From: JAPLKB01 sp964532465
GTDB lineage: Bacteria; Desulfobacterota; Syntrophorhabdia; Syntrophorhabdales; Syntrophorhabdaceae
Direction of reading: 5' to 3'
DNA: 64,000 bases
NCBI GenBank assembly: GCA_964532465.1
Contig: CAZHHX010000015.1
Span: 15,225-79,224 of the forward strand
In this document: one piece after another, positions 1 through 9,061 of the stretch
How positions within the stretch are numbered: the stretch's first letter is position 1
Layout of the letters: every line of letters starts with the position of its first letter
Program-made: the position numbers and the translations under genes
Notes under the pieces: model-generated
Database searches by the model: none
What the model was told of the DNA's origin: nothing
What the model saw: only the letters and a program-made list of their open reading frames with translations

Positions 1-632
1 GCTTCAAATCATCTCATGTCATCCCGGCCCTTATACGCAAGTTTTATCTTGCCGATTTACTCGCGCAAGGAGATTACGATTCCATTGTCAACGACTTCCT
101 TCGCAATAACGATAACGAGGTAAAGATTGGAAATTTGAAATTAGTGATCGGTAAGGATTCTTCCTATGAAGATATCTTGAAAATTCTTGAGCATTATGGC
201 ATCTACCATTCACGAATCATGAATCACGCCCCGGAATACTTTACTGACGATTCTCAACTCAAAGCTCAAAGCTCAAAACTCAAAATTAACGACATAGTCG
301 TTGAGATTTGGGGCACCGGCGAAGCCACCCGGGAGTTCTTTTATGTCGAAGATGCTGCTGAAGCAATAATCCTTGCAGCCGAACAATATGATAGAAGTGA
401 TCCGGTAAATATCGGAGCTGGTTTTGAAATTTCCATTAAAGAACTCACAGGTTTGATTATCGAGATTATCGGTTTTCAGGGAGACATTGCATGGAATACA
501 TCTAAACCCGATGGCCAACCCAGAAGGATGCTGTCTACCGAAAGAGCCGAGCAGGAATTCGGTTTTAAGGCTCAGACTCAATTTAAACATGGTCTTAAAA
601 AAACCATTGATTGGTATATTCCTCAACTTTAA
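1..632 (+). CDS. fcl: GDP-L-fucose synthase, 3' part
   Basis: The reading frame is open from the left edge (codons from base 3), so this is the C-terminal part of a gene that begins outside the window. The first residues contain HVIPALIRKF and later VEIWGTGEATREFFYVED, both hallmarks of GDP-L-fucose synthase (GDP-4-keto-6-deoxymannose 3,5-epimerase-4-reductase, extended SDR family). The Rossmann motif and the Tyr-Lys pair lie upstream and are not seen. The segment between the hallmarks is long, as in some anaerobe homologues, and contains a short lysine- and serine-rich stretch encoded by heptamer repeats (259-286). The product would be GDP-L-fucose or a related 6-deoxyhexose; gmd is probably just upstream (inference). 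Confidence 0.88.
   Translation, partial: FKSSHVIPALIRKFYLADLLAQGDYDSIVNDFLRNNDNEVKIGNLKLVIGKDSSYEDILKILEHYGIYHSRIMNHAPEYFTDDSQLKAQSSKLKINDIVVEIWGTGEATREFFYVEDAAEAIILAAEQYDRSDPVNIGAGFEISIKELTGLIIEIIGFQGDIAWNTSKPDGQPRRMLSTERAEQEFGFKAQTQFKHGLKKTIDWYIPQL
259..286 (+). repeat. Four 7-bp tandem repeats inside fcl
   Basis: Four consecutive heptamers read TCAAAGC, TCAAAGC, TCAAAAC, TCAAAAT, with a partial copy before them. They sit in frame in the GDP-fucose synthase and encode a low-complexity peptide (around KAQSSKLKI) just before the conserved WGTGEATREF segment. Period-7 short tandem repeats with different units occur in three other places in this window. Confidence 0.8.
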
Positions 633-706
633 AAGTTGGACATAAAATATTGAACGATTATTTGGCCCAAGGTTTGATTAATAAAACAGCTTAGGAGATT
701 GAACAA

Positions 707-1579
707 ATGAAAGGTATCGTATTAGCCGGTGGTAGCGGTACAAGGTTGTACCCAATAACTCAGGTGGTGTGTAAGCAACTACTGCCCGTATATGACAAAC
801 CAATGATATACTACCCCTTGTCTATACTGATGTTAGCCGGCATAAGGGATATCTTGATTATATCAACACCGAACGACCTGCCCCATTTTATTAAAATATT
901 CAATGATGGATCTCATCTCGGACTTAATATCAGCTATAAAGAGCAGCCTCAACCTAATGGCCTTGCAGAGGCATTTATAATAGGTGAAGAATTTGTCGGT
1001 AAAGACGATGTTTGTTTAATACTCGGTGATAACATCTTTTTCGGGCACAAATTAACCGACACCCTGGTGAAAGCAAGGCAGGATGTAGAGACATCAGGCG
1101 GCGCAACGGTCTTTGGTTATTATGTGAATAATCCTCTGCAATATGGGATTGTTGAATTTGACAAAGATGGAAAGGTGTTGTCTTTGGAAGAAAAGCCGAA
1201 AGCTCCTAAATCGAATTATGCAGTAACGGGGTTATACTTTTACGATAATACAGTTGTTGATATAGCAAAAAATATCCAGCCTTCCTGGCGGGGAGAATTG
1301 GAAATCACTGATGTCAACAAGGAATATCTGAGGCAAGATAAATTACGAGTAGAACTTTTGGGAAGAGGTTACGCGTGGCTCGACACCGGTACTTTCGAAA
1401 GTCTCTTTGACGCAGGTGAATTTATAGCGACAATAGAAAAGAGACAAGGTTTAAAAATCGCCTGCCTTGAGGAAATAGCATACAAGATGGAATATATTGA
1501 TGAATATCAATTATCAAAGATAGCCGATTCCATGAGCAAAAGCGAGTACGGCAAATATCTGCTTAATTTGTTGAAATAA
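707..1579 (+). CDS. rfbA: Glucose-1-phosphate thymidylyltransferase
   Basis: A 290-residue protein of full family length that makes dTDP-glucose from glucose 1-phosphate and dTTP, the first step towards dTDP-deoxysugars. The N-terminal signature LAGGSGTRLYP (residues 6-16) is followed by KQLLPVYDKPMIYYPLS, the nucleotide- and sugar-phosphate-binding elements of RmlA/RfbA. The start has a clear ribosome binding site (AGGAG, about 8 bases upstream). No rfbB (4,6-dehydratase) with its usual motifs is visible here, so dTDP-4-keto-6-deoxyglucose synthesis must rely on a gene elsewhere. The C-methyltransferase, aminotransferase and cupin downstream are typical users of that intermediate. Confidence 0.95.
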   Translation: MKGIVLAGGSGTRLYPITQVVCKQLLPVYDKPMIYYPLSILMLAGIRDILIISTPNDLPHFIKIFNDGSHLGLNISYKEQPQPNGLAEAFIIGEEFVGKDDVCLILGDNIFFGHKLTDTLVKARQDVETSGGATVFGYYVNNPLQYGIVEFDKDGKVLSLEEKPKAPKSNYAVTGLYFYDNTVVDIAKNIQPSWRGELEITDVNKEYLRQDKLRVELLGRGYAWLDTGTFESLFDAGEFIATIEKRQGLKIACLEEIAYKMEYIDEYQLSKIADSMSKSEYGKYLLNLLK

Positions 1580-1619
1580 CATAAGGAGAAACTTAGAATT
1601 ATACAAAACGGAGGTTTGC

Positions 1620-3248
1620 ATGAGTGAACAAATTTCCATAAGCCCTGATGGTATTAAATATTCTTTGCCGAATGAAGAAGATTATAAACTGGAGTTAAAT
1701 AGGATTGAGAAACTTGTTGCCGAAGCCAGACAGAAAGGTCAGGAGATTGTTGTTGTTATGGGTGTTGGTTTTGTCGGCGCTGTCATGGCAGCGATTGTAG
1801 CCGATACTGTAGACGAATCGGGTAGCCCTTCAAAATTTGTTATCGGTATGCAACGCCCCAGTATACGCAGCTATTGGAAAATTCCAAAACTTAACGAAGG
1901 CGTATCTCCCGTAAAAGCTGAGGACCCTGAAGTAGCCCCCATGATAAGACGTTGTGTGCTTGAGAAAAAGACGCTTATTGCAACATTTATTTATGATGTC
2001 CTCAGGCTTGCCGATGTTGTAATTGTAGATGTCCAGCTTGATTACAACAAAAACGAACTGGGCAATATCCGTTCAGGCCGTGTTGAGATGTCTGCCCTTG
2101 AAGATTCTTTTGATATTATTGCGCGGCATATCAAGCCCGACTGTCTTGTTCTGATTGAAACTACCGTTGCTCCAGGTACAACGGAACAGGTTGCTTTCCC
2201 CGCCATGAAGAAGATGTTTAAGCAGAGAGGCATAGAAAGTGATCCACTTCTTGCTCATAGTTATGAGCGGGTAATGCCAGGGAGAGATTATGTAGCTTCT
2301 ATACGTGATTTCTGGCGAGTATGTAGCGGTGTTAATGAAGAGGCGAGGAAAAGGGTGGAATATTTTTTGAATCAAGTATTGAATACGAAAAAATTTCCTC
2401 TCACAGTCCTTGATCGACCCATTGAGTCGGAGACTGCGAAGATTGTAGAGAATAGTTATAGGGCTACAATACTTGCTTTTATGAATGAATGGAGCCTCTT
2501 TGCAGAACAAAACGGTGTTGATATAATGAAAGTGATAAAAGCTATTAAGGTACGACCTACCCATAGCAATATGATCTTTCCTGGTCCGGGGGTTGGAGGG
2601 TATTGCCTGCCCAAGGATGGCGGGCTCGGTATCTGGGCATACAAACATATTCTTGGATTTGAAGATGACATCTTTAAAATTACTCCGGTTGCTATTGACA
2701 TCAATGATACCCGCGCGCTTCATGCTGCCCAACTGGTGAGAGATGCGCTACGCAATATGAATGTGACAATAGCCAGCGCCGAAGTTTTGATCTTGGGTGC
2801 GTCATATCGGGAGGATGTTGGTGATACCCGTTACAGTGGATCTGAAATACTTATACGTAAATTAACTGAAATGGGAGCTGAGATTAGAGTGCACGATCCT
2901 TACGTTGATCACTGGTGGGAATTTGAGAATCAGGAGAATTACCCGGAAAATAATAAGAGCGTGTTTTTCAGGAATCAAAAAAAATTGAAGGATTTAAAAG
3001 TGCATAAAGAGATAGCTGAAGTATTAAAGGGCATTGATGCACTTGTGTTTGCTGTACGTCACGAGCAATATTTAAGTCTTAGTCCCGATGTAATTATTAA
3101 AGCCATTGGCAAGCCGGCTGCGGTTATTGATTGTTTCGGTATTCTTAGTGATAGTGATATTTGCCAATACTTGGAGCTGGGGTGTGAAGTTAAGGGCCTT
3201 GGAAGAGGACATATTAGAAGGCTAAAAGACGAAATTGCAAAAAGATAA
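1620..3248 (+). CDS. UDP-sugar 6-dehydrogenase, long form
   Basis: A member of the UDP-glucose/GDP-mannose dehydrogenase superfamily, oxidising C6 of a UDP-sugar to the uronic acid in two NAD-dependent steps. Visible are the Rossmann motif GVGFVG (48-53), the SYERVMPG region (214-221), the ETAKIVENSYRA helix with Lys274, and the catalytic cysteine Cys329 in PGVGGYCLPKD. At 542 residues it is about 100 longer than the usual WbpA/WecC enzymes, with an N-terminal extension of some 40 residues and additional segments in the UDP-binding half. The start follows a GGAGG-type site. It is the only such dehydrogenase in the window and thus the best candidate for making UDP-GlcNAcA for the WbpB/E/D pathway 53 kb away. 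The substrate is inferred. Confidence 0.85.
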   Translation: MSEQISISPDGIKYSLPNEEDYKLELNRIEKLVAEARQKGQEIVVVMGVGFVGAVMAAIVADTVDESGSPSKFVIGMQRPSIRSYWKIPKLNEGVSPVKAEDPEVAPMIRRCVLEKKTLIATFIYDVLRLADVVIVDVQLDYNKNELGNIRSGRVEMSALEDSFDIIARHIKPDCLVLIETTVAPGTTEQVAFPAMKKMFKQRGIESDPLLAHSYERVMPGRDYVASIRDFWRVCSGVNEEARKRVEYFLNQVLNTKKFPLTVLDRPIESETAKIVENSYRATILAFMNEWSLFAEQNGVDIMKVIKAIKVRPTHSNMIFPGPGVGGYCLPKDGGLGIWAYKHILGFEDDIFKITPVAIDINDTRALHAAQLVRDALRNMNVTIASAEVLILGASYREDVGDTRYSGSEILIRKLTEMGAEIRVHDPYVDHWWEFENQENYPENNKSVFFRNQKKLKDLKVHKEIAEVLKGIDALVFAVRHEQYLSLSPDVIIKAIGKPAAVIDCFGILSDSDICQYLELGCEVKGLGRGHIRRLKDEIAKR

Positions 3249-3312
3249 TTTGACATAGTTATAATCGAGCAATGGAATATACTTTAAATAAATACAGTTG
3301 GAGGTGCATCTT

Positions 3313-4530
3313 ATGGAAAGATGCCTAGCATGTAATTCTATAATCGAACCGTTCATGTCTTTCGGTAAGATGCCGATTGCAAACGGATTTCTCATAGAAG
3401 CACAGTTTTCTGCCGAGTTTTATTTTGATTTGCAGGTTGCCTTTTGTAAAAACTGTAAAATTGTGCAATTGGTCGAACAACCTGAGCGGGAAAAAATGTT
3501 TAATGAAAATTATGCATTCTTCTCAGGAACATCCGGGGCAATGGCTATTCATTTCAAGGAATTTGCCGAACACGTGATGAGCAATTATATACAGAATCCA
3601 GATCCTTTTGTTGTAGAGATTGGAAGTAATGACGGTATTATGATGCAATATTTTAAAGAAAAGAATATCCGTCACTTAGGTGTTGAACCTTCGGCCAATG
3701 TTGCTGAAGTGGCAATAAAAAAAGGCATCAACACTATGTCAGAGTTTTTTGACGAAAAACTTGCTCATGAAATAGTTCAAAAGTACGGGCAGGCGGATGC
3801 TTTTCTGGGGGCCAATGTAATGTGTCATATACCTTATCTCCATTCGGTCATAGAAGGCATAAAGATACTCCTGAAAAATGATGGTATTGTAATGTTTGAA
3901 GATCCCTACATGGGAGATGTTATAGAAAATACATCTTATGACCAGTTTTATGATGAGCATGTGTTTCTCTTTTCACTCCTTTCCATCAGCTATCTTTTTG
4001 GGCAACATGGAATGGAGGTTATTGATGTGGAGCCCCAATGGACACACGGGGGGTCTATGCGGTATGTTATTGCTCGGAAGGGGGTCCGCACTGTCTCCCG
4101 GAACGTGCACGAATATCTCGAAAAAGAAAGAGCCATGGGTCTTGATGAGCCTTTTGTCTATGATAGATTTAAAAAAAGTTGTGAAGATTCCAGGGACGCG
4201 CTGACCTTTCTTTTAAAAGAAATCAAAAAAGAAGGAAAACGGGTGGTGGGATATGCGGCAACCTCCAAAAGTACTACCATATTGAATTATTGCGGCATAG
4301 GCCCGGACCTGATAGATTTTATCTCAGATACGACACCAATTAAACAGGGAAAATTCAGTCCCGGCACTCATATTCCTGTCCGTCCCTACGAAGAATTCCT
4401 TGCAGAATATCCTGATTATGCATTACTGTTTGCATATAATCATGCAAAAGAGATTATGGCAAAGGAGCAGAAATTCATGACCTCTGGCGGCAAATGGATT
4501 GTATATGTGCCGGAAGTAAGGATCCTGTAA
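3313..4530 (+). CDS. Sugar C-methyltransferase (TylC3/NovU type)
   Basis: A SAM-dependent C-methyltransferase of the kind that adds a methyl group to C3 of dTDP-4-keto-6-deoxy sugars. The order is an N-terminal zinc site (Cys4, Cys7, Cys45, Cys48), a SAM-binding core (VEIGSNDGIMMQYF) and a C-terminal domain with the characteristic HGGSMRYVIARKG stretch. This matches the three-domain Methyltransf_13/Methyltransf_14 architecture. I chose the ATG at 3313 because GGAGGT lies 7 bases upstream. The next gene, an aminotransferase, starts on the last base of the stop codon (TAATG), so the two are translationally coupled. Together with rfbA this suggests a branched amino-deoxysugar. Confidence 0.87.
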   Translation: MERCLACNSIIEPFMSFGKMPIANGFLIEAQFSAEFYFDLQVAFCKNCKIVQLVEQPEREKMFNENYAFFSGTSGAMAIHFKEFAEHVMSNYIQNPDPFVVEIGSNDGIMMQYFKEKNIRHLGVEPSANVAEVAIKKGINTMSEFFDEKLAHEIVQKYGQADAFLGANVMCHIPYLHSVIEGIKILLKNDGIVMFEDPYMGDVIENTSYDQFYDEHVFLFSLLSISYLFGQHGMEVIDVEPQWTHGGSMRYVIARKGVRTVSRNVHEYLEKERAMGLDEPFVYDRFKKSCEDSRDALTFLLKEIKKEGKRVVGYAATSKSTTILNYCGIGPDLIDFISDTTPIKQGKFSPGTHIPVRPYEEFLAEYPDYALLFAYNHAKEIMAKEQKFMTSGGKWIVYVPEVRIL

Positions 4531-5648
4531 TGATTTTGTGCAGCAATCCCAAAGAGCAATACTTATCGTATAAGGAGGAGATAGACGACGCTATCCGCCG
4601 TGTTTTAGACAAAGGCAGGTATGTACTTGGTGATGAAGTAAAATCTTTTGAAGAAGAATTTTCGAAATATATCGGAGTCCCCTATGGTATTGGTGTGGGA
4701 AGCGGTACGGAGGCGCTCCATATTGCCTTGGCAGCTTGCGGTGTTGGTCCTGGAGATGCTGTAATTACTGTGTCTCATACTGCTGTAGCTACTGTTGCAG
4801 CAATTGAGTTGACAGGAGCAACCCCGATCTTTGTGGATGTTGAGCCTGATTTTTACACATTGAATCCTGATAAATTAGAGCGTGCAATCACTAAAAACAC
4901 GAAAGCTATTATTCCTGTTCATCTTTATGGCCAACCGGCAGATATGTTGCCTATTTTGGATATTGCCAGAAAGTATAATTTACGTGTGATTGAAGATTGT
5001 GCCCAGGCGCATGGGGCAATGTATCATGGGCGGCGAGTTGGTTCCTGGGCTGACATGGCTTGTTTCAGCTTTTATCCGACAAAGAATTTGGGTGCTATAG
5101 GCGACGGCGGCATGGTTGTGACAAGTGACCCTGAATTAGCTGAAAAAACGAGACTCTTGCGAGAGTATGGATGGGCTGAGCGATATGTAAGCCATATTCA
5201 TGGCTGGAATACGAGGCTCGACGAGATACAGGCCGCGGTCTTAAGAATTAAATTGAAATATCTCGACTCTGATAATACAAAAAGGGCAAAACTCGCAGTA
5301 TTATATGAGAAAGAGCTGTCAGAAACCCCCTTTTTATTACCGAAAAAACGGGATAATGTTTCGCATGTGTTTCATCTATATGTAGTTCGCTCTCAGAGAC
5401 GTAATGCCTTGCTGCAGTTTTTAAAAGATAAGGACATACATGCGCTGATTCATTATCCTGTCCCAATACATGTTCAGCCTCTCTATAAAAACCGGTTATC
5501 ATGCGGAGATGACTTGGCAATCACCGAAGGCATCTCATATGAAATACTTTCTCTCCCGATATATCCGGAACTTACGGAATCTGCCGTAAATACCGTTGCC
5601 GAGGCCTTGAAGGAATTTATATATATGAAAAAGGATGAACAGGCATGA
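4530..5648 (+). CDS. DegT/DnrJ/EryC1-family sugar aminotransferase
   Basis: A PLP-dependent aminotransferase that transfers the amino group of glutamate to a keto-sugar nucleotide. It has the sequence order of the family: GSGTEALHIAL (PLP phosphate pocket), VIEDCAQAHGA, and FSFYPTKNLGAIGDGG carrying the Schiff-base lysine Lys185. The sequence is closest in style to 3-keto-sugar aminotransferases such as QdtB/FdtB. The start at 4530 is favoured over an upstream ATG at 4494 because AAGGA precedes it and it overlaps the previous stop. It overlaps the cupin gene downstream by 4 bases. Confidence 0.9.
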   Translation: MILCSNPKEQYLSYKEEIDDAIRRVLDKGRYVLGDEVKSFEEEFSKYIGVPYGIGVGSGTEALHIALAACGVGPGDAVITVSHTAVATVAAIELTGATPIFVDVEPDFYTLNPDKLERAITKNTKAIIPVHLYGQPADMLPILDIARKYNLRVIEDCAQAHGAMYHGRRVGSWADMACFSFYPTKNLGAIGDGGMVVTSDPELAEKTRLLREYGWAERYVSHIHGWNTRLDEIQAAVLRIKLKYLDSDNTKRAKLAVLYEKELSETPFLLPKKRDNVSHVFHLYVVRSQRRNALLQFLKDKDIHALIHYPVPIHVQPLYKNRLSCGDDLAITEGISYEILSLPIYPELTESAVNTVAEALKEFIYMKKDEQA

Positions 5649-6103
5649 TAGATGGGGTAGTGATAAAGGAACTAATAACGCATAATGATGAAAGAGGTTT
5701 TTTTCGTGAAATTATTCGTGTAACTGATGATTTTTTTAAAAAAGGATTTGGCCAGCTCAGCCATTCCCTTGTTTACCCGGGTGTGGTAAAGGCATGGCAT
5801 GGACACAAGGCGCAAGGGCAATGTAACTATGTAGTATGCGGCTTGATAAAGGTTGTTTTACATGATTCTCGTCCTGATTCACCTACTTTTAAAAAAACAA
5901 AAGAATTTCTTGCCGGCGACAACCAATCGGCGCAGGTATACTATTTTCCAGCCGGGGTGTTGCATGGGTATAAGTGTATAAATGGACCGATGCACATAAT
6001 TTATGTCACTTCCGGAATGTACGATCTTTCGGATGAAATTAGAATTCCACACGATGAAATAGCAATCGGATATGACTGGATCACGGAATCTTCGATAAAG
6101 TGA
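5645..6103 (+). CDS. RmlC-like cupin, sugar 3,5-epimerase family
   Basis: A 152-residue cupin related to dTDP-4-dehydrorhamnose 3,5-epimerase. The family features are NDERGFFREIIR near the N-terminus, GVVKAWHGHKAQGQCNYVV with the active-site histidine region, and YFPAGVLHGY near the end. It is shorter than typical RmlC (about 180 residues), so a C3- or C5-epimerase or a sugar 3,4-ketoisomerase activity are also possible. Both flanking genes overlap it by 4 bases (ATGA and GTGA), giving a tightly coupled aminotransferase-cupin-SDR unit. Confidence 0.75.
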   Translation: MIDGVVIKELITHNDERGFFREIIRVTDDFFKKGFGQLSHSLVYPGVVKAWHGHKAQGQCNYVVCGLIKVVLHDSRPDSPTFKKTKEFLAGDNQSAQVYYFPAGVLHGYKCINGPMHIIYVTSGMYDLSDEIRIPHDEIAIGYDWITESSIK

Positions 6104-7074
6104 ATTGTAATAGCTTCCACAATAAAAATATTCTTATAACGGGTGGTGCAGGGTATATTGCAACGAATTTAATCGCACAATTGTGTGAAATAGATTGTCA
6201 TATTATCAGGGTTGATCAACCGGGCATACAGTTTACTCCTTTTATTGGAAAATTTACTTTCCACGATATTGAAGCAGATATCCGTGAAAATACAATTTGG
6301 GATAAATTGCTTGATGATATAGATATTGTTTTTTATTTTGCTGCACAAACAAGTGTTTATGTGGCTGAGCAAGACCCTATTAAAGATTTGGCCACCAATG
6401 TGATGCCGATGCTCAGCCTGCTTGAAGCTTGTAGAAAAAAGAAGATTAATCCAATCATTTTATTTTCTGGTACAGCTACAGAAGCCGGGCTGACAGAGTG
6501 CCTTCCGGTAAACGAAAATTGTCCTGACCACCCTATAACAGTCTATGATATACATAAATTGATGGCCGAGAATTACCTGAAGTACTATACGCGTATAGGA
6601 ATAATTCGTGGAGTAGTCTTGAGGCTCGCAAATGTTTATGGCCCTGGTCCGAAGAGCAGTAGTGCCGACAGGGGGGTGTTGAATATGATGATAAGAAAAG
6701 CACTCCAGGGTAAAACGCTGACAGTATATGGTGATGGTGATTATTTTCGTGACTATATATATATTGAAGATGTGGTACGAGCTTTCAAAAATGCAGTTGA
6801 GAATATTGATACCACAGCAGGAAAACATTTTGTGATTGGCAGTGGCGAAGGATATACAATTTTACAAGCAATCAGCCTGGTGGCAGAACGTACGGCTATA
6901 AAAACAGGCAACCGAGTACCAGTGGTAAAAATTGATCCACCATCGCTACTTTCACCAATTGAGTTTCGTAACTTTGTAGCCGATACCAATCAGTATACTA
7001 AATCTACCGGTTGGAAAGCACAATATTCTCTCATGGAAGGGATTGACGCTACTATTGGGGCATTTATAACATAA
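6100..7074 (+). CDS. Extended SDR, sugar-nucleotide epimerase/reductase
   Basis: A 324-residue NAD(P)-dependent extended short-chain dehydrogenase. The dinucleotide motif TGGAGYIA is at residues 14-21 and the catalytic Tyr149-x3-Lys153 pair is in VYDIHK. Starts at a GTG that overlaps the stop of the cupin gene (GTGA). In this position it is probably the 4-keto-reductase or 4-epimerase that finishes the sugar made by the preceding genes. The exact reaction cannot be assigned from sequence. Confidence 0.8.
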   Translation: MNCNSFHNKNILITGGAGYIATNLIAQLCEIDCHIIRVDQPGIQFTPFIGKFTFHDIEADIRENTIWDKLLDDIDIVFYFAAQTSVYVAEQDPIKDLATNVMPMLSLLEACRKKKINPIILFSGTATEAGLTECLPVNENCPDHPITVYDIHKLMAENYLKYYTRIGIIRGVVLRLANVYGPGPKSSSADRGVLNMMIRKALQGKTLTVYGDGDYFRDYIYIEDVVRAFKNAVENIDTTAGKHFVIGSGEGYTILQAISLVAERTAIKTGNRVPVVKIDPPSLLSPIEFRNFVADTNQYTKSTGWKAQYSLMEGIDATIGAFIT

Positions 7075-7120
7075 GAGAGCTTCTCCTACTATATTCACTA
7101 TATGAACCAACTGAGGTAAA

Positions 7121-7906
7121 ATGATTGTGACGAACAATATTACTGAAACCAAACCTTTCCATATCTGGGAGGGTATCTATGATTCCTATCAAGCTGCTGC
7201 TGCTGCTGCCATTGGTCCGGGATTTGGAGGTGAGATTTACCGTAAACGATCCTTGGCAGTAGCGCATGAATGTCTCGCATCACTTAAGTCAGGTAACCCG
7301 ATCCCGCAGTTCCATAAACAACGTAGCACGCTGCTCCCTCTTGTTGTGGCTATGATTCTCAGTAATAATAAAATGATCCGGGTTCTTGATTTTGGGGGTG
7401 GATTAGGGATTGGCTATATGACCCTTGTTGAGAGTACCCCGGATGATCTGAAAAGAATCGACTATACAATTGTCGAAGTTCCTGAAGTTTGCAAGGTTGG
7501 TATAGATCTTGTTGAGGGACCAAGGTACTTGTCAACACTACCTCCGTCACATTTCTTTGATCTTATTCACGCGGCTTCCTCATTGCAATACATTGAGCAT
7601 TGGCAAGATTTAATAGAAAAATTTGCATCCCTTAACCCGAAGTATATTTTGCTGTCAGATATATTTGCCGGACATATAAGTTCTTTTGTCACTTTGCAAA
7701 ATTATTATGAAAGCCGTATTCCACACTGGTTTTTAAACTTGCAAGAACTGTTAAATGTCTTTGATAAATATGGCTATCGATTAATAATGCAGAGTTACGT
7801 TACTTCCCGTAGATTAAATGTGAATGACACGCTACCCATGGATAATTTTCCGGAAATTTATCGACTACCACAAAGTTTGCACTTGTTGTTACAAGTAAAA
7901 CAGTAA
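7121..7906 (+). CDS. Putative methyltransferase, TIGR04325/LIC12133-like
   Basis: A 261-residue protein that resembles the LIC12133 (TIGR04325) group of putative methyltransferases found in surface-glycan clusters. Seen are the N-terminal WEGIYDSYQAAAAAAIGPGFGG signature region, split here around residues 16-37, and a glycine-rich SAM motif VLDFGGGLGIGY. The six-alanine run is encoded by a GCT/GCC codon run near 7195. The start follows GAGGT. The acceptor is unknown; a sugar hydroxyl or amine is likely from context. The 145 bases after it hold nothing I recognise. Confidence 0.72.
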   Translation: MIVTNNITETKPFHIWEGIYDSYQAAAAAAIGPGFGGEIYRKRSLAVAHECLASLKSGNPIPQFHKQRSTLLPLVVAMILSNNKMIRVLDFGGGLGIGYMTLVESTPDDLKRIDYTIVEVPEVCKVGIDLVEGPRYLSTLPPSHFFDLIHAASSLQYIEHWQDLIEKFASLNPKYILLSDIFAGHISSFVTLQNYYESRIPHWFLNLQELLNVFDKYGYRLIMQSYVTSRRLNVNDTLPMDNFPEIYRLPQSLHLLLQVKQ

Positions 7907-8051
7907 TGGTTTTTTATAAATACCACATAGCAAAACTCCAACATTACCATCGAAAACGGTAAAATAGTCTTATTATTTATGTACGGAGCGGATAAAATAT
8001 TTGATTCATATTGTGTAGTGGTGATATGGTAAATATAATAACAGGTTTCAA

Positions 8052-9059
8052 ATGAAAAATAACAAACATAACAAAATTGACCTGAAAGGGAAGAAAATCC
8101 TAATCTTTGGTGGTTTGGGCTTTATTGGAAGCAACCTTGCGCATCGTTGTCTGGAATTAGGCGCTGATGTTTTTATTTACGATAGTTTAGATCAACATTC
8201 CGGCGGGAATTTGTTTAATGTCGAGGATATAAAGAAAGACATACAATTACATTTCCACGATATCCTTGACTTTGACCGCCTGGTAAAACACATTACAAAT
8301 CAGGATATTGTCATCAATTGTGCAGCATCTACATCACACCCTTTTTCAATGAGGGAACCATCCATTGATTTGGATGTGAACAGTAGAGGTGTTGTAAATA
8401 TATTGGATGCAATTAAGAGGTTTAATAAAGATGTAAAATTTGTCCATCTTGGAACTTCTACTCAATTAGGACGGCTTATATACCATCCTGCCGATGAGAA
8501 ACACCCGGAATTTCCCACTGACATATATTCAGCGAACAAAAGCGTATCTGAAAAATATGTTCTCATTTATGCGCAGGCATATGATATAGCTGCAAAGGTT
8601 GTCAGGCTTTCGAATGTATTTGGCCCTCGTGCAAGCATTCACAGTCCGGAGTTTACTTTCAACAATTATTTTATTGGCTTGGCGCTCCAGGATAAGGACA
8701 TAACTGTCTACGGAGAAGGTAAACAGCTGAGAAATGTATTATACGTGGACGATGCAGTTGAAGCATTAATAGTTGCAGCCCTTTCAGAAAAGGGGTGCGG
8801 TGAAACATTTTTTGCTGTTGGTAACGAGCATTGGAGCGTATCACAAATTGCAGAAGCAACGATTAAACATTTTGGCGCTGGAAAGTTGAAACACATACCT
8901 TGGCCAAAAGAAAGAAAATCTACAGAAATCGGCGACGCAGTGATCAGCAACGAAAAAATTAAGCAAACCCTCGGGTGGTCACCCGAATATACTCTTGAGA
9001 GCGGTTTAATAAAAACAAAAGATTATTACTTAAAATGCTTAAAGCATTATTTGAGGTAA
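8052..9059 (+). CDS. Extended SDR, sugar-nucleotide epimerase/dehydratase
   Basis: A 335-residue extended SDR protein. The Rossmann motif GGLGFIG is at residues 20-26, and the active-site pair Tyr159-x3-Lys163 is in IYSANK. It lacks the TDEVYG segment of dTDP-glucose 4,6-dehydratase, so it is not rfbB; epimerase or ketoreductase is more likely. The next SDR gene begins 2 bases after its stop, and the two probably act on the same or successive intermediates. Confidence 0.78.
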   Translation: MKNNKHNKIDLKGKKILIFGGLGFIGSNLAHRCLELGADVFIYDSLDQHSGGNLFNVEDIKKDIQLHFHDILDFDRLVKHITNQDIVINCAASTSHPFSMREPSIDLDVNSRGVVNILDAIKRFNKDVKFVHLGTSTQLGRLIYHPADEKHPEFPTDIYSANKSVSEKYVLIYAQAYDIAAKVVRLSNVFGPRASIHSPEFTFNNYFIGLALQDKDITVYGEGKQLRNVLYVDDAVEALIVAALSEKGCGETFFAVGNEHWSVSQIAEATIKHFGAGKLKHIPWPKERKSTEIGDAVISNEKIKQTLGWSPEYTLESGLIKTKDYYLKCLKHYLR

Positions 9060-9061
9060 AA

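Noticed and set aside
2073..2732. A 219-codon minus-strand frame opposite the nucleotide-sugar dehydrogenase
   Set aside because: The plus-strand gene has all family motifs; the minus-strand product has no recognisable domain and no ribosome binding site. It is a shadow frame.
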